This document shows positions 1-7,969 of a stretch of DNA of 64,000 bases, piece after piece. The notes under the pieces are model-generated. The model worked only from the letters and a program-made list of their open reading frames with translations, had not been told where the DNA came from and did no database searches. The stretch is taken from NCBI GenBank assembly GCA_965371245.1, contig CBDUXT010000019.1, positions 1 through 64,000 on the forward strand, given 5' to 3'. The stretch's first letter is position 1. Every line of letters starts with the position of its first letter. Source of the DNA: CBDUXT01 sp965371245 (GTDB lineage: Bacteria > Planctomycetota > Phycisphaerae > UBA1845). A program made the position numbers and the translations under genes.

Positions 1-38
1 CTCGAACTTAGAGGGTGTATAAGAAGGGTCATGACGAA

Positions 39-107
39 CCGAGCCGCGACCGTGACGGAGCGGTTTCGAGTGCGAAACCGGACCGCTTCCTTACGGGCGC
101 GGCTCGG
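39..107. repeat. Long palindromic GAGCCGCGACC-type element
   Basis: Two arms, one starting CCGAGCCGCGACCGTGACGG and the other ending TTACGGGCGCGGCTCGG, are near-perfect inverted repeats around a short AGTG loop. Related copies or half-copies lie at about 7916-7940, 16740-16811 and 25716-25743, all in intergenic DNA. It looks like a REP- or MITE-like dispersed hairpin. I see no coding capacity. Confidence 0.75.
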
Positions 108-185
108 AAAGAGCCTCCTTAAACACGCTCTAAGGTACGTGTCGCGCAACGACGCGGAAAAACGTGCCGCGCGACTGCCGAGTCC

Positions 186-360
186 TCAATTCCCATGGAT
201 GGTTATTGACGATGGGAAGTCGAGATTGAACTCGTCCGCTCCGTCGGGGCGTGTCTTGCACGCGAAGTCCCCGGTAATCCACGGATTGGCGAACTTGCCG
301 TCCACGCTGAACTGGGCGTCCCCGGCGAGGTCGATGCGGAAGATGTGGCTTCGGATGGGG
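186..360 (-). pseudogene. 3' fragment of an unidentified protein gene
   Basis: Read on the minus strand, this stretch gives a clean reading frame with strong G/C third-position bias, ending in a TGA at 186-188. The peptide includes SHIFRIDLAGDAQFSVDGKF and finishes with SSITIHGN. The frame has no convincing start: upstream it runs, without a stop, into sequence that folds as a group II intron domain V. It may be the tail of a gene truncated by that element. The family is not recognised. Confidence 0.4.
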
Positions 361-364
361 CTCA

Positions 365-450
365 CTGACTGGATAGCCGGATGCGGGACATCCGCACGTC
401 CGGTTCGCGGGGGAGGGGCCGCCTACTCAACCGGTCCTTCCTATCCCTAT
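365..450 (+). mobile_element. Group II intron 3' end remnant (domains V and VI)
   Basis: Positions 375-406 fold as a group II intron domain V. The AGC triad opens a stem AGCCGGA that pairs with TCCGGTT, a two-base CG bulge interrupts the 3' strand, and an upper stem TGCGG pairs with CCGCA around a GACA-type loop. The following 407-450 can form a domain VI-like G-rich/C-rich hairpin ending CCTATCCCTAT, typical of intron 3' ends. No reverse transcriptase or other intron domain is visible upstream, so this is probably a degraded or 5'-truncated copy. Confidence 0.55.
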
Positions 451-495
451 CAGTCCTATGCGCGAAGCGCCCGTACCCAACAGACCGTTAGATCG

Positions 496-2007
496 TTAGG
501 TGCGTTGCCCGGGTGTGTATCGTGCGAGGACATCGCCCACGGCCGCGACCAGACCGTCCCGCGGCGCGGAGAACTGCGCAGGTTGCTCTTCGAGCCACTT
601 CTTGCGGTCGGCGCCGATCTCCTTGGAAAGCTCATCACCCAAACGAAGATCTTTGATCGACACTTCCCCCTTGCCCAGTTCATCGGAACCCATGACGACG
701 GCCACCGTCTTGCCCACGTCCGAGGCATACTTGAACTGCTTGCCGATCCCCTGCTTGCCGACATACAGCTCCGTGTTGATGCCGGCCCCGCGCAGTTCAC
801 TCGCCATCTTCTGGTACTCGCCCGTTAGTGCCTTATCGATGCGGGTGATGAGCACGGGCGCCGAAACGGCCGCCGCGTCGTCCATGCCCAGCGCTCGGGT
901 GGCCGCCAGCAGCCGATCGACACCGAGCGACGCACCGGTCGCGGCGATCTTCTGTCCGCAGAAGCGCTCGACGAGTCCGTCGTATCGACCGCCGCCGAAG
1001 ACACTGCCGAACTGCCGCACGGCCCCGTCGTCACCCTCGACGTCAAAGGTCAGCACGCCCTCGAAGACCGGACCCGTGTAGTACGCGAGGCCGCGAACGA
1101 CCGTTGGGTCAATCACGATCCGATCATCACCATAGCCGGCGCCGGTCAGTGCATCATCGATTTGCCGCAGCTCGTCCACTCCTTCGCGGCCAACCTCGCT
1201 GTCACCAACGATGCGCTCCAGCGCGCCCACGGTGTCGCCTCGGGAGCCGCCCGAGACGCCGAGGTAGTCCAGGACCACGCGGCGCTGAGCCGGCTCCAGC
1301 CCGACGCCTTTGACGAACGCCCCCGACTCATCCTTTCGACCATCGCCCAATAGCTGCTCGACACCCGCGAGGCCCAGGCGATCGAGCTTGTCGATCTGCC
1401 GCAGGACGGCGGTCGAGAGTTCCACGGTCAACGACACACCACCGGCCATCCGCTCCAGGACGCCGTCGAGGATTTTTCGATCGTTGAGGCGAACCACGTA
1501 TTGGCCTCGCCGAAACCCGAGTGCCTCAAGCGTGTCGCACATGACCTGGCAGGACTCGGCGTCGGCCAGCATGGCGCCCGTGCCGACCGAGTCGAAATCG
1601 AACTGATAGAACTCGCGGAACCGACCTGGCCCGGGCTTCTCCACGCGATACACCGGACCCACCTGATACCGGCGAAAGGGAAGCGGCAGCCCCTGAAGGT
1701 TCATGGCCACAAAGCGCGAAAGCGGCGCGGTCAGATCGTAACGCAGTGCGACCCATTCGTCGTCTTCATCGCGGAAGGCGAAGATGCCGCCGTCGGGTCG
1801 ATCGACCTCCGGCAAAAACTTGCCGAGCACATCGACGTACTCAAGCGCCGGCGTCTCGAGCCCCACAAACCCGTACCGTTCATAGACGGCGCGGATGCGC
1901 GCAATCATCGCGTCGCGGGCCCCCACGTCCGCCGCGGTGATGTCGCGGAAACCCTTGAGCCGCCGCGGTTTGGTTCGACCTTTCTTGGCGCCACTACCCA
2001 CGCGCAT
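496..2007 (-). CDS. hisS: Histidyl-tRNA synthetase
   Basis: A class II aminoacyl-tRNA synthetase of 503 residues that charges tRNA-His. The frame shows motif 2 (FREFYQFDFDSVG), the histidine-specific GLAYYTG segment, GGRYDGL, and motif 3 (GASLGVDRL). An anticodon-binding alpha/beta domain follows (roughly residues 375-470). Length fits the longer bacterial forms. The ATG at 2007 is preceded by AGGAGG only one base away, closer than usual, but no better internal start is seen. It is transcribed leftwards, with the AlkZ-like gene upstream on the same strand about 80 bp away. Confidence 0.95.
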   Translation of the reverse strand: MRVGSGAKKGRTKPRRLKGFRDITAADVGARDAMIARIRAVYERYGFVGLETPALEYVDVLGKFLPEVDRPDGGIFAFRDEDDEWVALRYDLTAPLSRFVAMNLQGLPLPFRRYQVGPVYRVEKPGPGRFREFYQFDFDSVGTGAMLADAESCQVMCDTLEALGFRRGQYVVRLNDRKILDGVLERMAGGVSLTVELSTAVLRQIDKLDRLGLAGVEQLLGDGRKDESGAFVKGVGLEPAQRRVVLDYLGVSGGSRGDTVGALERIVGDSEVGREGVDELRQIDDALTGAGYGDDRIVIDPTVVRGLAYYTGPVFEGVLTFDVEGDDGAVRQFGSVFGGGRYDGLVERFCGQKIAATGASLGVDRLLAATRALGMDDAAAVSAPVLITRIDKALTGEYQKMASELRGAGINTELYVGKQGIGKQFKYASDVGKTVAVVMGSDELGKGEVSIKDLRLGDELSKEIGADRKKWLEEQPAQFSAPRDGLVAAVGDVLARYTPGQRT

Positions 2008-2088
2008 GCCTCCTGGAACGTGACCCCGTCAGTCTAAGCCGATGAGGAAGGTTGTCCAGCGAGGAAAGACGCCGCGCGACCGGCGTGG

Positions 2089-3225
2089 TCAAACAGCGAC
2101 CACTTCAAGCGGTGCGGGCTTCAACTGGAGAAAGCCGGCGATCGCGGCCGCCTGTTTCTCAGCGGCTAGCAAGACGGCACGACTCAGCTTGGCGAACGGA
2201 CTGACTCGGACATGAAGCCCGCCGGCCCCGCGGTCATAGCGCCATGTGCCGGCGATGCGCCCGCGCGCCAGTAGCACGGCTTCCACATGCGCCGAAGGGC
2301 GCCACACTCGCTTGTAATACTCGTCCTCGATCAGCCATGACTTGTCCTTGGTCGCAAGCACGAGCGGGTCGAAACGGTAAAGCAAACGAACGGGCCAGCG
2401 ACTCGGGGGCGGTGGTTTCTCCGCGATGCTCTCGAGATCGCCGCCGCAGCACCACAAACGCCGGTCATCCACCTCGATAGCGCGACAGGCCGAGCCCGCG
2501 GATTCGATCCAACCCGTGGCGTTGGTCACCGTCGTGCCGAACCAATGGGCGAGGTCGCGCGGCTCGGCCGGTCCATACGCGGTCAGATAGCGCTGCGCCA
2601 ACTCAGCGAAAGCGTCTCCGGCGCTGGGAGGCGACCAGTCAAGTTGCGGAAGCCAGTGCTCGCGCTTGACGAAGGTGGATCTACCGCCGACATCGTCCCC
2701 GTGGCAGGCGATGCCCTCGCGTTCAAGCTCGCGAAACGTCATGTACGCCGCGGTCCACAATGCCTGGCGGTCATCCATCGGCTCTCGTCTGATACCCTCC
2801 GCCAGTTTCCCGGCCTTGACGTCCTTGTACGCCAGTGGCTTTCCCGCGGCGAGCCGCTTGCCGGTTTGCCGAACCACACGTTGGAACTCGCCGAGGATCC
2901 CGGCCTTGTCCAGTCTCTTTCGCACCATCCTCTGACGTAGCCCGAACGCCGTATGCAAGAGCGGCCAGTCCTCGGTGTGATAGATGTGCAGCGTGTCGCG
3001 CTGTCCCCAAAAGCGAACGATGCTTCGGCTTTGGAGTCTGGCTTCCTTCAGACTCTCGCGCGTGCAGTTGGCTGTGCGATTCCAGAACGCCAGGTCGGCC
3101 GCCGCCAACAGTTGCGCCTGCACGCCGATCAATCGGCGCGCCGTTTGCTCTGGTGACGAAAACGGCTCGACAAGCCCGGATTGCCGAAACCGGAACCAGT
3201 GAACGTGTGCGGGCGTAATCTTCAC
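2089..3225 (-). CDS. Winged-helix DNA glycosylase-like protein (AlkZ/YcaQ family)
   Basis: A 378-residue member of the winged-helix HTH_42 family, which includes AlkZ and YcaQ, glycosylases that unhook interstrand crosslinks. The N-terminus has the pattern ARRLIGVQAQ, placing a QAQ (QxQ) catalytic-type motif about 37 residues in, as in AlkZ; YcaQ-type proteins carry QxD. The later segments RFWGQRDTLHI and LVLATKDKSWL fit family blocks. A role in DNA repair is inferred from the family and the motif. No repair genes lie next to it: hisS is downstream and the anti-sigma gene upstream. Confidence 0.7.
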   Translation of the reverse strand: MKITPAHVHWFRFRQSGLVEPFSSPEQTARRLIGVQAQLLAAADLAFWNRTANCTRESLKEARLQSRSIVRFWGQRDTLHIYHTEDWPLLHTAFGLRQRMVRKRLDKAGILGEFQRVVRQTGKRLAAGKPLAYKDVKAGKLAEGIRREPMDDRQALWTAAYMTFRELEREGIACHGDDVGGRSTFVKREHWLPQLDWSPPSAGDAFAELAQRYLTAYGPAEPRDLAHWFGTTVTNATGWIESAGSACRAIEVDDRRLWCCGGDLESIAEKPPPPSRWPVRLLYRFDPLVLATKDKSWLIEDEYYKRVWRPSAHVEAVLLARGRIAGTWRYDRGAGGLHVRVSPFAKLSRAVLLAAEKQAAAIAGFLQLKPAPLEVVAV

Positions 3226-3309
3226 GGCGCGTCGCCGTATCGTTCTGTAGGGAGCCCGGCCATGGGCTTGGGACGATACGCGGACCCACCAGGGCAGTCA
3301 ACGGTCTCG

Positions 3310-5913
3310 TTACGCCGCGGGTGTCGCTGTCGTTCGATCGCGCCGGCGCCGCCAGATTCTCGCCACCAGCCAGGCGGGGACGAACACCAGAAGCAGCCAG
3401 GGGACCATCACGATCAATCCGTACGCAATGTAGCCGAGCGAGTTGTACATGCCCACCAGTCCATCGCGCAACCGATTGCGGATCGAGCCGCCCGCTTGCT
3501 CGGGTCCCGGGTTGATGGCGGCCTTCTCACCGAGTGTCAACTGCACGACGCCCATGGCGTTCGGGTCGTTTCGAGACAGATCGCCAAGCCCGATCCCGGT
3601 GATGGACCGAGACTCGACGCGTCCGAAAGCCTCCAACTCAGCGGCGACGGATTCCATGTCGCCGGCGTGAATGCCGAGATTAAACATACCCATCCAACTA
3701 CCGTCGGTCCGCTGGTTGCTTGCCGAACCCAACACCTGAACGTCGTGGTCGGCCACCAGCTTGCTAAGCCGCTCGCGGGCCGCCTGGAACTCTGCCACTT
3801 CGATCACGATTTGCCCGCTGGGCACCTGACGCACGCGCTCCGTCAGTGTCAAGGAGAGGTCACGCAAGACGTGGGCCGCGCCGCCAACGATGTGCCCGGC
3901 CTCACCGGAGATCGCGCGAGCGGTCGTGCGGCCAAGCGGCGCCAGCGAGTCGATCAGCGTAGCGAACTTACCCGCAGGGACGCTGAGGCGAATCTCGGCG
4001 ATCTTCGAGCTTCCGGACTGCGCCGTCGTGCGATTCGACACGATCGAGGTGTCCGCGGCCGTCACCAGTTCGTTGAGCCGGGCGAGCGCGGCGGGCAGCT
4101 CGTCAACCTCGAAGTCGATCGAGCCGGTGGGCAGCTCGCGCGATCGCTCGAAGAGGATGAGGGCGAGACTGCACTGCACCTTGTCGGCCCACGCGGCCGT
4201 TGCGTCGTCGAACTGACGATCGTTGACCTGTCTCTGATCGACACGCCCGAGGCCCTCGATCACCGCGATTACATTCCCGAACTGCGCCAGGGTGGTTTGT
4301 AGCTGATATTTACCGATTCGCGTGCCGTCGCTTCTGTTGTTGGTGTTGCCCGTGATGAGCCGCCCGTCGAAGCGCGCCAGCGCGTCGCCCAGCGCGGCGG
4401 CCGCCTCGTCAAGAATCGCAACCTCCACGGAGAGTGTGGCCGACGGAACGGTTCGAGCCGGCTCGCGTAACGTCAGCGTGATCGTCGAGCGGCCGATACG
4501 GTCGGCCATCACTCGCAACCGGCCGGTGAGCTGCTCGATCTGCGATCGAACGCGGTTCATCTCTCGCTCGACCTCCAGCAGGGCGGACATCTTGTCAATG
4601 ATGGACTTGCTGGTGACCAACTCGGCGAGCCGGGCCTCGGTGATCTTGAGGCTGGTGATGCGTGCGTCGATATCGACGTAGTCGGCCGTCACGTCGGCGG
4701 CCTTGATGTTCTCGGATTCGACGCGGCCGATTCGCTTCAGTGCAGCGAAGAGCGCCTCGAACCGCTCGGGTGACACGCGGATGACAACGACGCCGGACAG
4801 CGCTCCGCCGATCTGCTCTTGTGCCGAAGAATCGGTGAGGGTGGCGCCGTGCTCACGAACGACGCTTTCAACCTCATCGGCGGCCTCGGTGTAGGAACTG
4901 ACCTCGAGCGTGAGTCGCCCGGTCTTGATGATCTTGGTGCTGTTCGCTCGCTTGCTCGGCTGGGCCGAAGGGGCCTGCCGTTCGTTGGGCGCGATGACGA
5001 CGGCGCGGGCATCTGCTTCTATCTCCTCGGAAGACTTCGCGATGTTGACGGCCCCGGAGGAGATTGCGTCAGAGGTAGCGTAGACACTTCCTCCGGCTAC
5101 CGCGACAGCCTCGCCCAGCATTGCATGGATATCGGAAGCAGTTGTGTAGGTCACACGATAGAGTGAGTCGCTATCTCCAACCGGGTTTGCATCCGGGATG
5201 CCGTCACCGTTGGAGTCGATCGCGAGCAAATCAACAGGGGACGCTACGGCCGGTCGCCCGCCACCGCCGCCCATGATGCGGGCGTTCGAAGGCATGCGAG
5301 GAGAAGCCGTTGCCCGTGGGATGCGCTTGCGCTTCGCTGCGTGGCGCGGACCAACTCGTCGATCGTCCGCAGACAGCGATGTGTCAGGATCCTCACCGCT
5401 GCTCGGGGAGATGAACCGGTCCGGCACTGTCAGGTTTCGCCAGTTGCCATCTGACTCAAATGCACCGACAGACGATTCCTCGCCGATAGGAAGTGCTGCG
5501 TTTACCTCGCTGAATATCCCGGACATCGACGTGCCAAATATGCCCTGAGTTCCATATCGCACCTCCCCCACCCGAAGGGCGAGGAAAAGGACCGCCGCGA
5601 TACCAACGCTCGCGGCCACAAGCTGGCGGACCTGACCTCGCCCGAATGCCGGACGATCTTCGCTCGCACCACCGTAAGCAGCCGTCGCAACCGCGTTCCA
5701 CATCGTTTCAATCTCCTTTGGCTCGGGCCGCAGCCCGGCCGCGTCGGTAAGAAGCTCCCGCGTGCGCTGCAGCTCGGCCCAGTCGCCGGCACAGTCCGGG
5801 CAACCGGCCAGGTGTGCTTCCAAGGCCGACCAATCGCCCGACCCTGTTCCCCCGGCGCCGCTGCTCTCATGCAGCCGCTTGTCGATCAGTTCTCGTGCTT
5901 CATGACAGTCCAT
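3310..5913 (-). CDS. Membrane protein: zf-HC2 anti-sigma domain plus four DUF4349-like modules
   Basis: An 867-residue protein. Residues 1-45 form an anti-sigma zinc finger (H34-x3-C38-x2-C41). A membrane helix lies near 93-113, then a variable linker containing a calcium-loop-like DSNGDGIPDANP. A DUF4349 domain (about 327-491) includes a coiled-coil insert (VEREMNRVRSQIEQLTGRLR). Three shorter copies of its beta-alpha-beta core follow at about 492-596, 597-699 and 700-800. Each has an opening strand ending EV and an LGRV/FGRVES-type exit. A C-terminal membrane helix and an Arg-rich tail close the protein. It follows an ECF sigma gene on the same strand, so it is probably that factor's membrane-bound regulator. 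Confidence 0.8.
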   Translation of the reverse strand: MDCHEARELIDKRLHESSGAGGTGSGDWSALEAHLAGCPDCAGDWAELQRTRELLTDAAGLRPEPKEIETMWNAVATAAYGGASEDRPAFGRGQVRQLVAASVGIAAVLFLALRVGEVRYGTQGIFGTSMSGIFSEVNAALPIGEESSVGAFESDGNWRNLTVPDRFISPSSGEDPDTSLSADDRRVGPRHAAKRKRIPRATASPRMPSNARIMGGGGGRPAVASPVDLLAIDSNGDGIPDANPVGDSDSLYRVTYTTASDIHAMLGEAVAVAGGSVYATSDAISSGAVNIAKSSEEIEADARAVVIAPNERQAPSAQPSKRANSTKIIKTGRLTLEVSSYTEAADEVESVVREHGATLTDSSAQEQIGGALSGVVVIRVSPERFEALFAALKRIGRVESENIKAADVTADYVDIDARITSLKITEARLAELVTSKSIIDKMSALLEVEREMNRVRSQIEQLTGRLRVMADRIGRSTITLTLREPARTVPSATLSVEVAILDEAAAALGDALARFDGRLITGNTNNRSDGTRIGKYQLQTTLAQFGNVIAVIEGLGRVDQRQVNDRQFDDATAAWADKVQCSLALILFERSRELPTGSIDFEVDELPAALARLNELVTAADTSIVSNRTTAQSGSSKIAEIRLSVPAGKFATLIDSLAPLGRTTARAISGEAGHIVGGAAHVLRDLSLTLTERVRQVPSGQIVIEVAEFQAARERLSKLVADHDVQVLGSASNQRTDGSWMGMFNLGIHAGDMESVAAELEAFGRVESRSITGIGLGDLSRNDPNAMGVVQLTLGEKAAINPGPEQAGGSIRNRLRDGLVGMYNSLGYIAYGLIVMVPWLLLVFVPAWLVARIWRRRRDRTTATPAA

Positions 5914-5982
5914 GGCACCAACCTTCTGTTACCTCTGACATCCGCAACGTTCAGTCGAAGCGGAACCATGTTTGCCCCGAGC

Positions 5983-6000
5983 CGCGGGCTTTAGCCCGCG
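5983..6000. repeat. Short intergenic palindrome CGCGGGCTTTAGCCCGCG
   Basis: An 8-bp perfect stem around TT, between the ECF sigma gene and the anti-sigma gene. It belongs to the general class of short palindromes found between genes here. A related core, GCGGGC-AAAA-GCCCGC, occurs at about 56519-56534. Confidence 0.6.
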
Positions 6001-6135
6001 CGGACTCGCGCCCTGTGCAAGCTCATCTGCATCCTATACCGCTTCGTCCAGGCTCTAAGGATCTGACCTTGCCAACGGCATGGCACCGAAAGACGAGTAG
6101 CGCAGGTCGTGTTCGTTTCCAACGCTTATCCTCAG

Positions 6136-6717
6136 CTACCGACCATCTCCCTGCCGATCGGCTACGTCTTCCCCGACGTATGCCCGCAACCGCTCGCGAA
6201 GCTTCCGGCGGGCACGAAAGAGCGTCACCTTCACGCGCGATTCGCCCCATCCCAGCGTCTCGGCCACCTCGCGCATGGTCAGCCCCGACAACTCGCAAAG
6301 GACGATCACATCGCGCTGCACACCCGGCAGACCGGCCACCGCCTCGCGGACGGCGGTGCGTACCTCACGATTCGGTGATGCTTCCTCAGTCGCGGGATCG
6401 GCCGCTCGTAGCTTCAGTACGGTCGGACCCAGGTCTCGCGCGCGGTCCGACCGCTCTCGCCTGACATGGTCGATCGCGGCCGATCGGGTCAAGGCGAACA
6501 ACCAAGTGGCGAACGCACTGTGCCCCTTGAACGAGCGGATCGAGCGAACCACACGTAGGAAGGTCTCTTGCACGACCTCGCCGGCGGCGTCGCGTGAGTT
6601 GGTCCGCAGGCACGCGTACCGCCAGACCCGATCGACGTGTCGTCGATAGAGTGTCTCGAGCGCGGTCTTGTCGCCGCGGGCCGCGCTTCTCGCCAGCCCT
6701 GCGTCTGAGTCGGCCAT
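6136..6717 (-). CDS. ECF RNA polymerase sigma factor
   Basis: A 193-residue sigma-70 factor of the extracytoplasmic-function class. Region 2 is seen in LETLYRRHVDRVWRYACLR and in VQETFLRVVRSIRSFKG...FATWLFALTRSAAIDHVRR. Region 4 is the HTH around LPGVQRDVIVLCELSGLTMREVAETLGWGESRVK. The long frame continues upstream to 6975, but the ATG at 6717 has GGGAG six bases before it and starts the family-typical MADSDAGLARSAARGD, so I use it. The zinc-finger membrane protein follows about 220 bp downstream, a standard sigma/anti-sigma arrangement. Confidence 0.9.
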   Translation of the reverse strand: MADSDAGLARSAARGDKTALETLYRRHVDRVWRYACLRTNSRDAAGEVVQETFLRVVRSIRSFKGHSAFATWLFALTRSAAIDHVRRERSDRARDLGPTVLKLRAADPATEEASPNREVRTAVREAVAGLPGVQRDVIVLCELSGLTMREVAETLGWGESRVKVTLFRARRKLRERLRAYVGEDVADRQGDGR

Positions 6718-7086
6718 CTTGATCTCCCATCCGGTTAGACGCCGCGGCGGGTCGGGAGTTACGCATAAGTCAAAAAAACCCTCCCGGCCGGATGCGGATG
6801 CGCTCAACGATTCGAACGCTTCAGCGACCTGGCCGGCGAGTGACGAGCTTCTGAGGAAGTTATCGGCAATAGCTGCCTGGGTCCGAGGTAGCTTGCGCCA
6901 GCCCTTCAAGCGTGTGATGCGTGACGGCGCGAGCGGCCCGATGATCAAATCCGCGATCCCGGCGGGCGGCTTCACCGACTGAAGGGTACTTCGCTCGGTC
7001 GCCGTGACATCGGGCGCGTTGTCTCGGCGCCGCGCGCGCCTCCGATTCTTGTCGCCTTAGGATGATCTCTCTGGTATCATGCCGGC
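6718..7086. other. Intergenic region between divergent sigma factor and DUF1801 genes
   Basis: About 370 bp between two divergent genes. The frame upstream of the sigma start stays open on the minus strand but lacks a homologous look. Promoters for both genes presumably lie here. I found no clear -35/-10 pair, repeat or RNA. Confidence 0.5.
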
Positions 7087-7644
7087 ATGCAAAGCAAAGC
7101 CAAGACGGTGAAGCAGTACCTGGCCGAGTTGCCCAACGATCGGCGCGAGGCGTTGCAGGCGGTTCGTGACGCCATTCTCAAGAGCCTTCCGAAGGGCTAC
7201 GAAGAGGGCATGCTGTACGGCGCGATCGGCTACTACGTGCCGCACAGCATCTACCCGCCGGGGTATCATTGCGATCCCAAACTGCCGCTTCCTTTCGCTG
7301 GATTGGCGTCGCAGAAGAACTACCTGACGATGTCTTTAATGTGCGTCTACGCCGACCCGGAACACGGGGCGTGGTTCCGCGACGCGTGGGTGAAGGCGGG
7401 CAAGAAGCTGGACATGGGCAAGGCGTGCGTGCGGTTCAAGAAGGCCGACGACGTACCGCTCAAGGTGGTCGGCCAGGCGGTCAAGCGCGTTCCGGTCAAG
7501 AAGTTCATCGCCGTCTACGAGTCGGCCGTCAAACCTGCCGGCAAGGGCGCCGGCAAATCGAGCACGCGCAAAGGCGTCACCCCGGGCAAATCGACCCGAA
7601 AGTCTGCCGTTAAGCGAACCGCAAAGACCGCGGCCGGAACCTAA
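7087..7644 (+). CDS. DUF1801 (YdhG-like) protein with basic C-terminal tail
   Basis: A 185-residue protein. Residues 1-135 match the DUF1801/YdhG fold: a KTVKQYLAELPNDRREALQA start, then GYEEGMLYGAIGYYVP and CVRFKKADDVPLKVVGQAV. Family members are small cytoplasmic proteins of uncertain function. The last 45 residues are an unusual Lys/Ala/Thr/Ser-rich tail (GKGAGKSSTRKGVTPGKSTR), similar in composition to nucleic-acid-binding tails. Binding to DNA is only a guess from composition. It stands alone, with repeat-bearing DNA downstream. Confidence 0.75.
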   Translation: MQSKAKTVKQYLAELPNDRREALQAVRDAILKSLPKGYEEGMLYGAIGYYVPHSIYPPGYHCDPKLPLPFAGLASQKNYLTMSLMCVYADPEHGAWFRDAWVKAGKKLDMGKACVRFKKADDVPLKVVGQAVKRVPVKKFIAVYESAVKPAGKGAGKSSTRKGVTPGKSTRKSAVKRTAKTAAGT

Positions 7645-7969
7645 CGCGAGTCGATGCGCGGGTTCCGGTGAGAGCCACCGGTTTCATGATCGACGGCACG
7701 TTCTTCCAGGGAACCGACTGCATAAGAGCAGTGGGTCGCGGCGCCCAGCTCGGGTTGCGCCGGCCGGGCGAGTAGACTTCCGAAAGCGAACGAGGTCTTG
7801 GGCCACGCCGTCATCATTCAACGTATAGGCAAGACCCAGAGCGTTTCCCTTTTCCGTGGGGCTGGGTTCACCGCTCCTTGCGATGCATCCGGCGGTAAGA
7901 ACGACGTCCGTATGTCCGCTTCCTCACGATCGCGGCTCGGATTGCCCGGCGCTTCACGTGCGTTGTCGC
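7645..7969. other. Intergenic region with a partial GAGCCGCGACC-type repeat
   Basis: About 325 bp between the DUF1801 gene and the end of the glutamine synthetase gene. Positions 7916-7940 (CCGCTTCCTCACGATCGCGG followed by CTCGG) match one arm of the palindromic element found at 39-107. The other arm is degenerate. No open frame here looks coding. Confidence 0.55.

Noticed and set aside
31..828. 265-codon plus-strand open frame at the left end
   Set aside because: It crosses the palindromic repeat, the intron-like domain V and the antisense of hisS; no homologous look.
3181..4302. 373-codon plus-strand open frame
   Set aside because: Antisense of the DUF4349 membrane protein.
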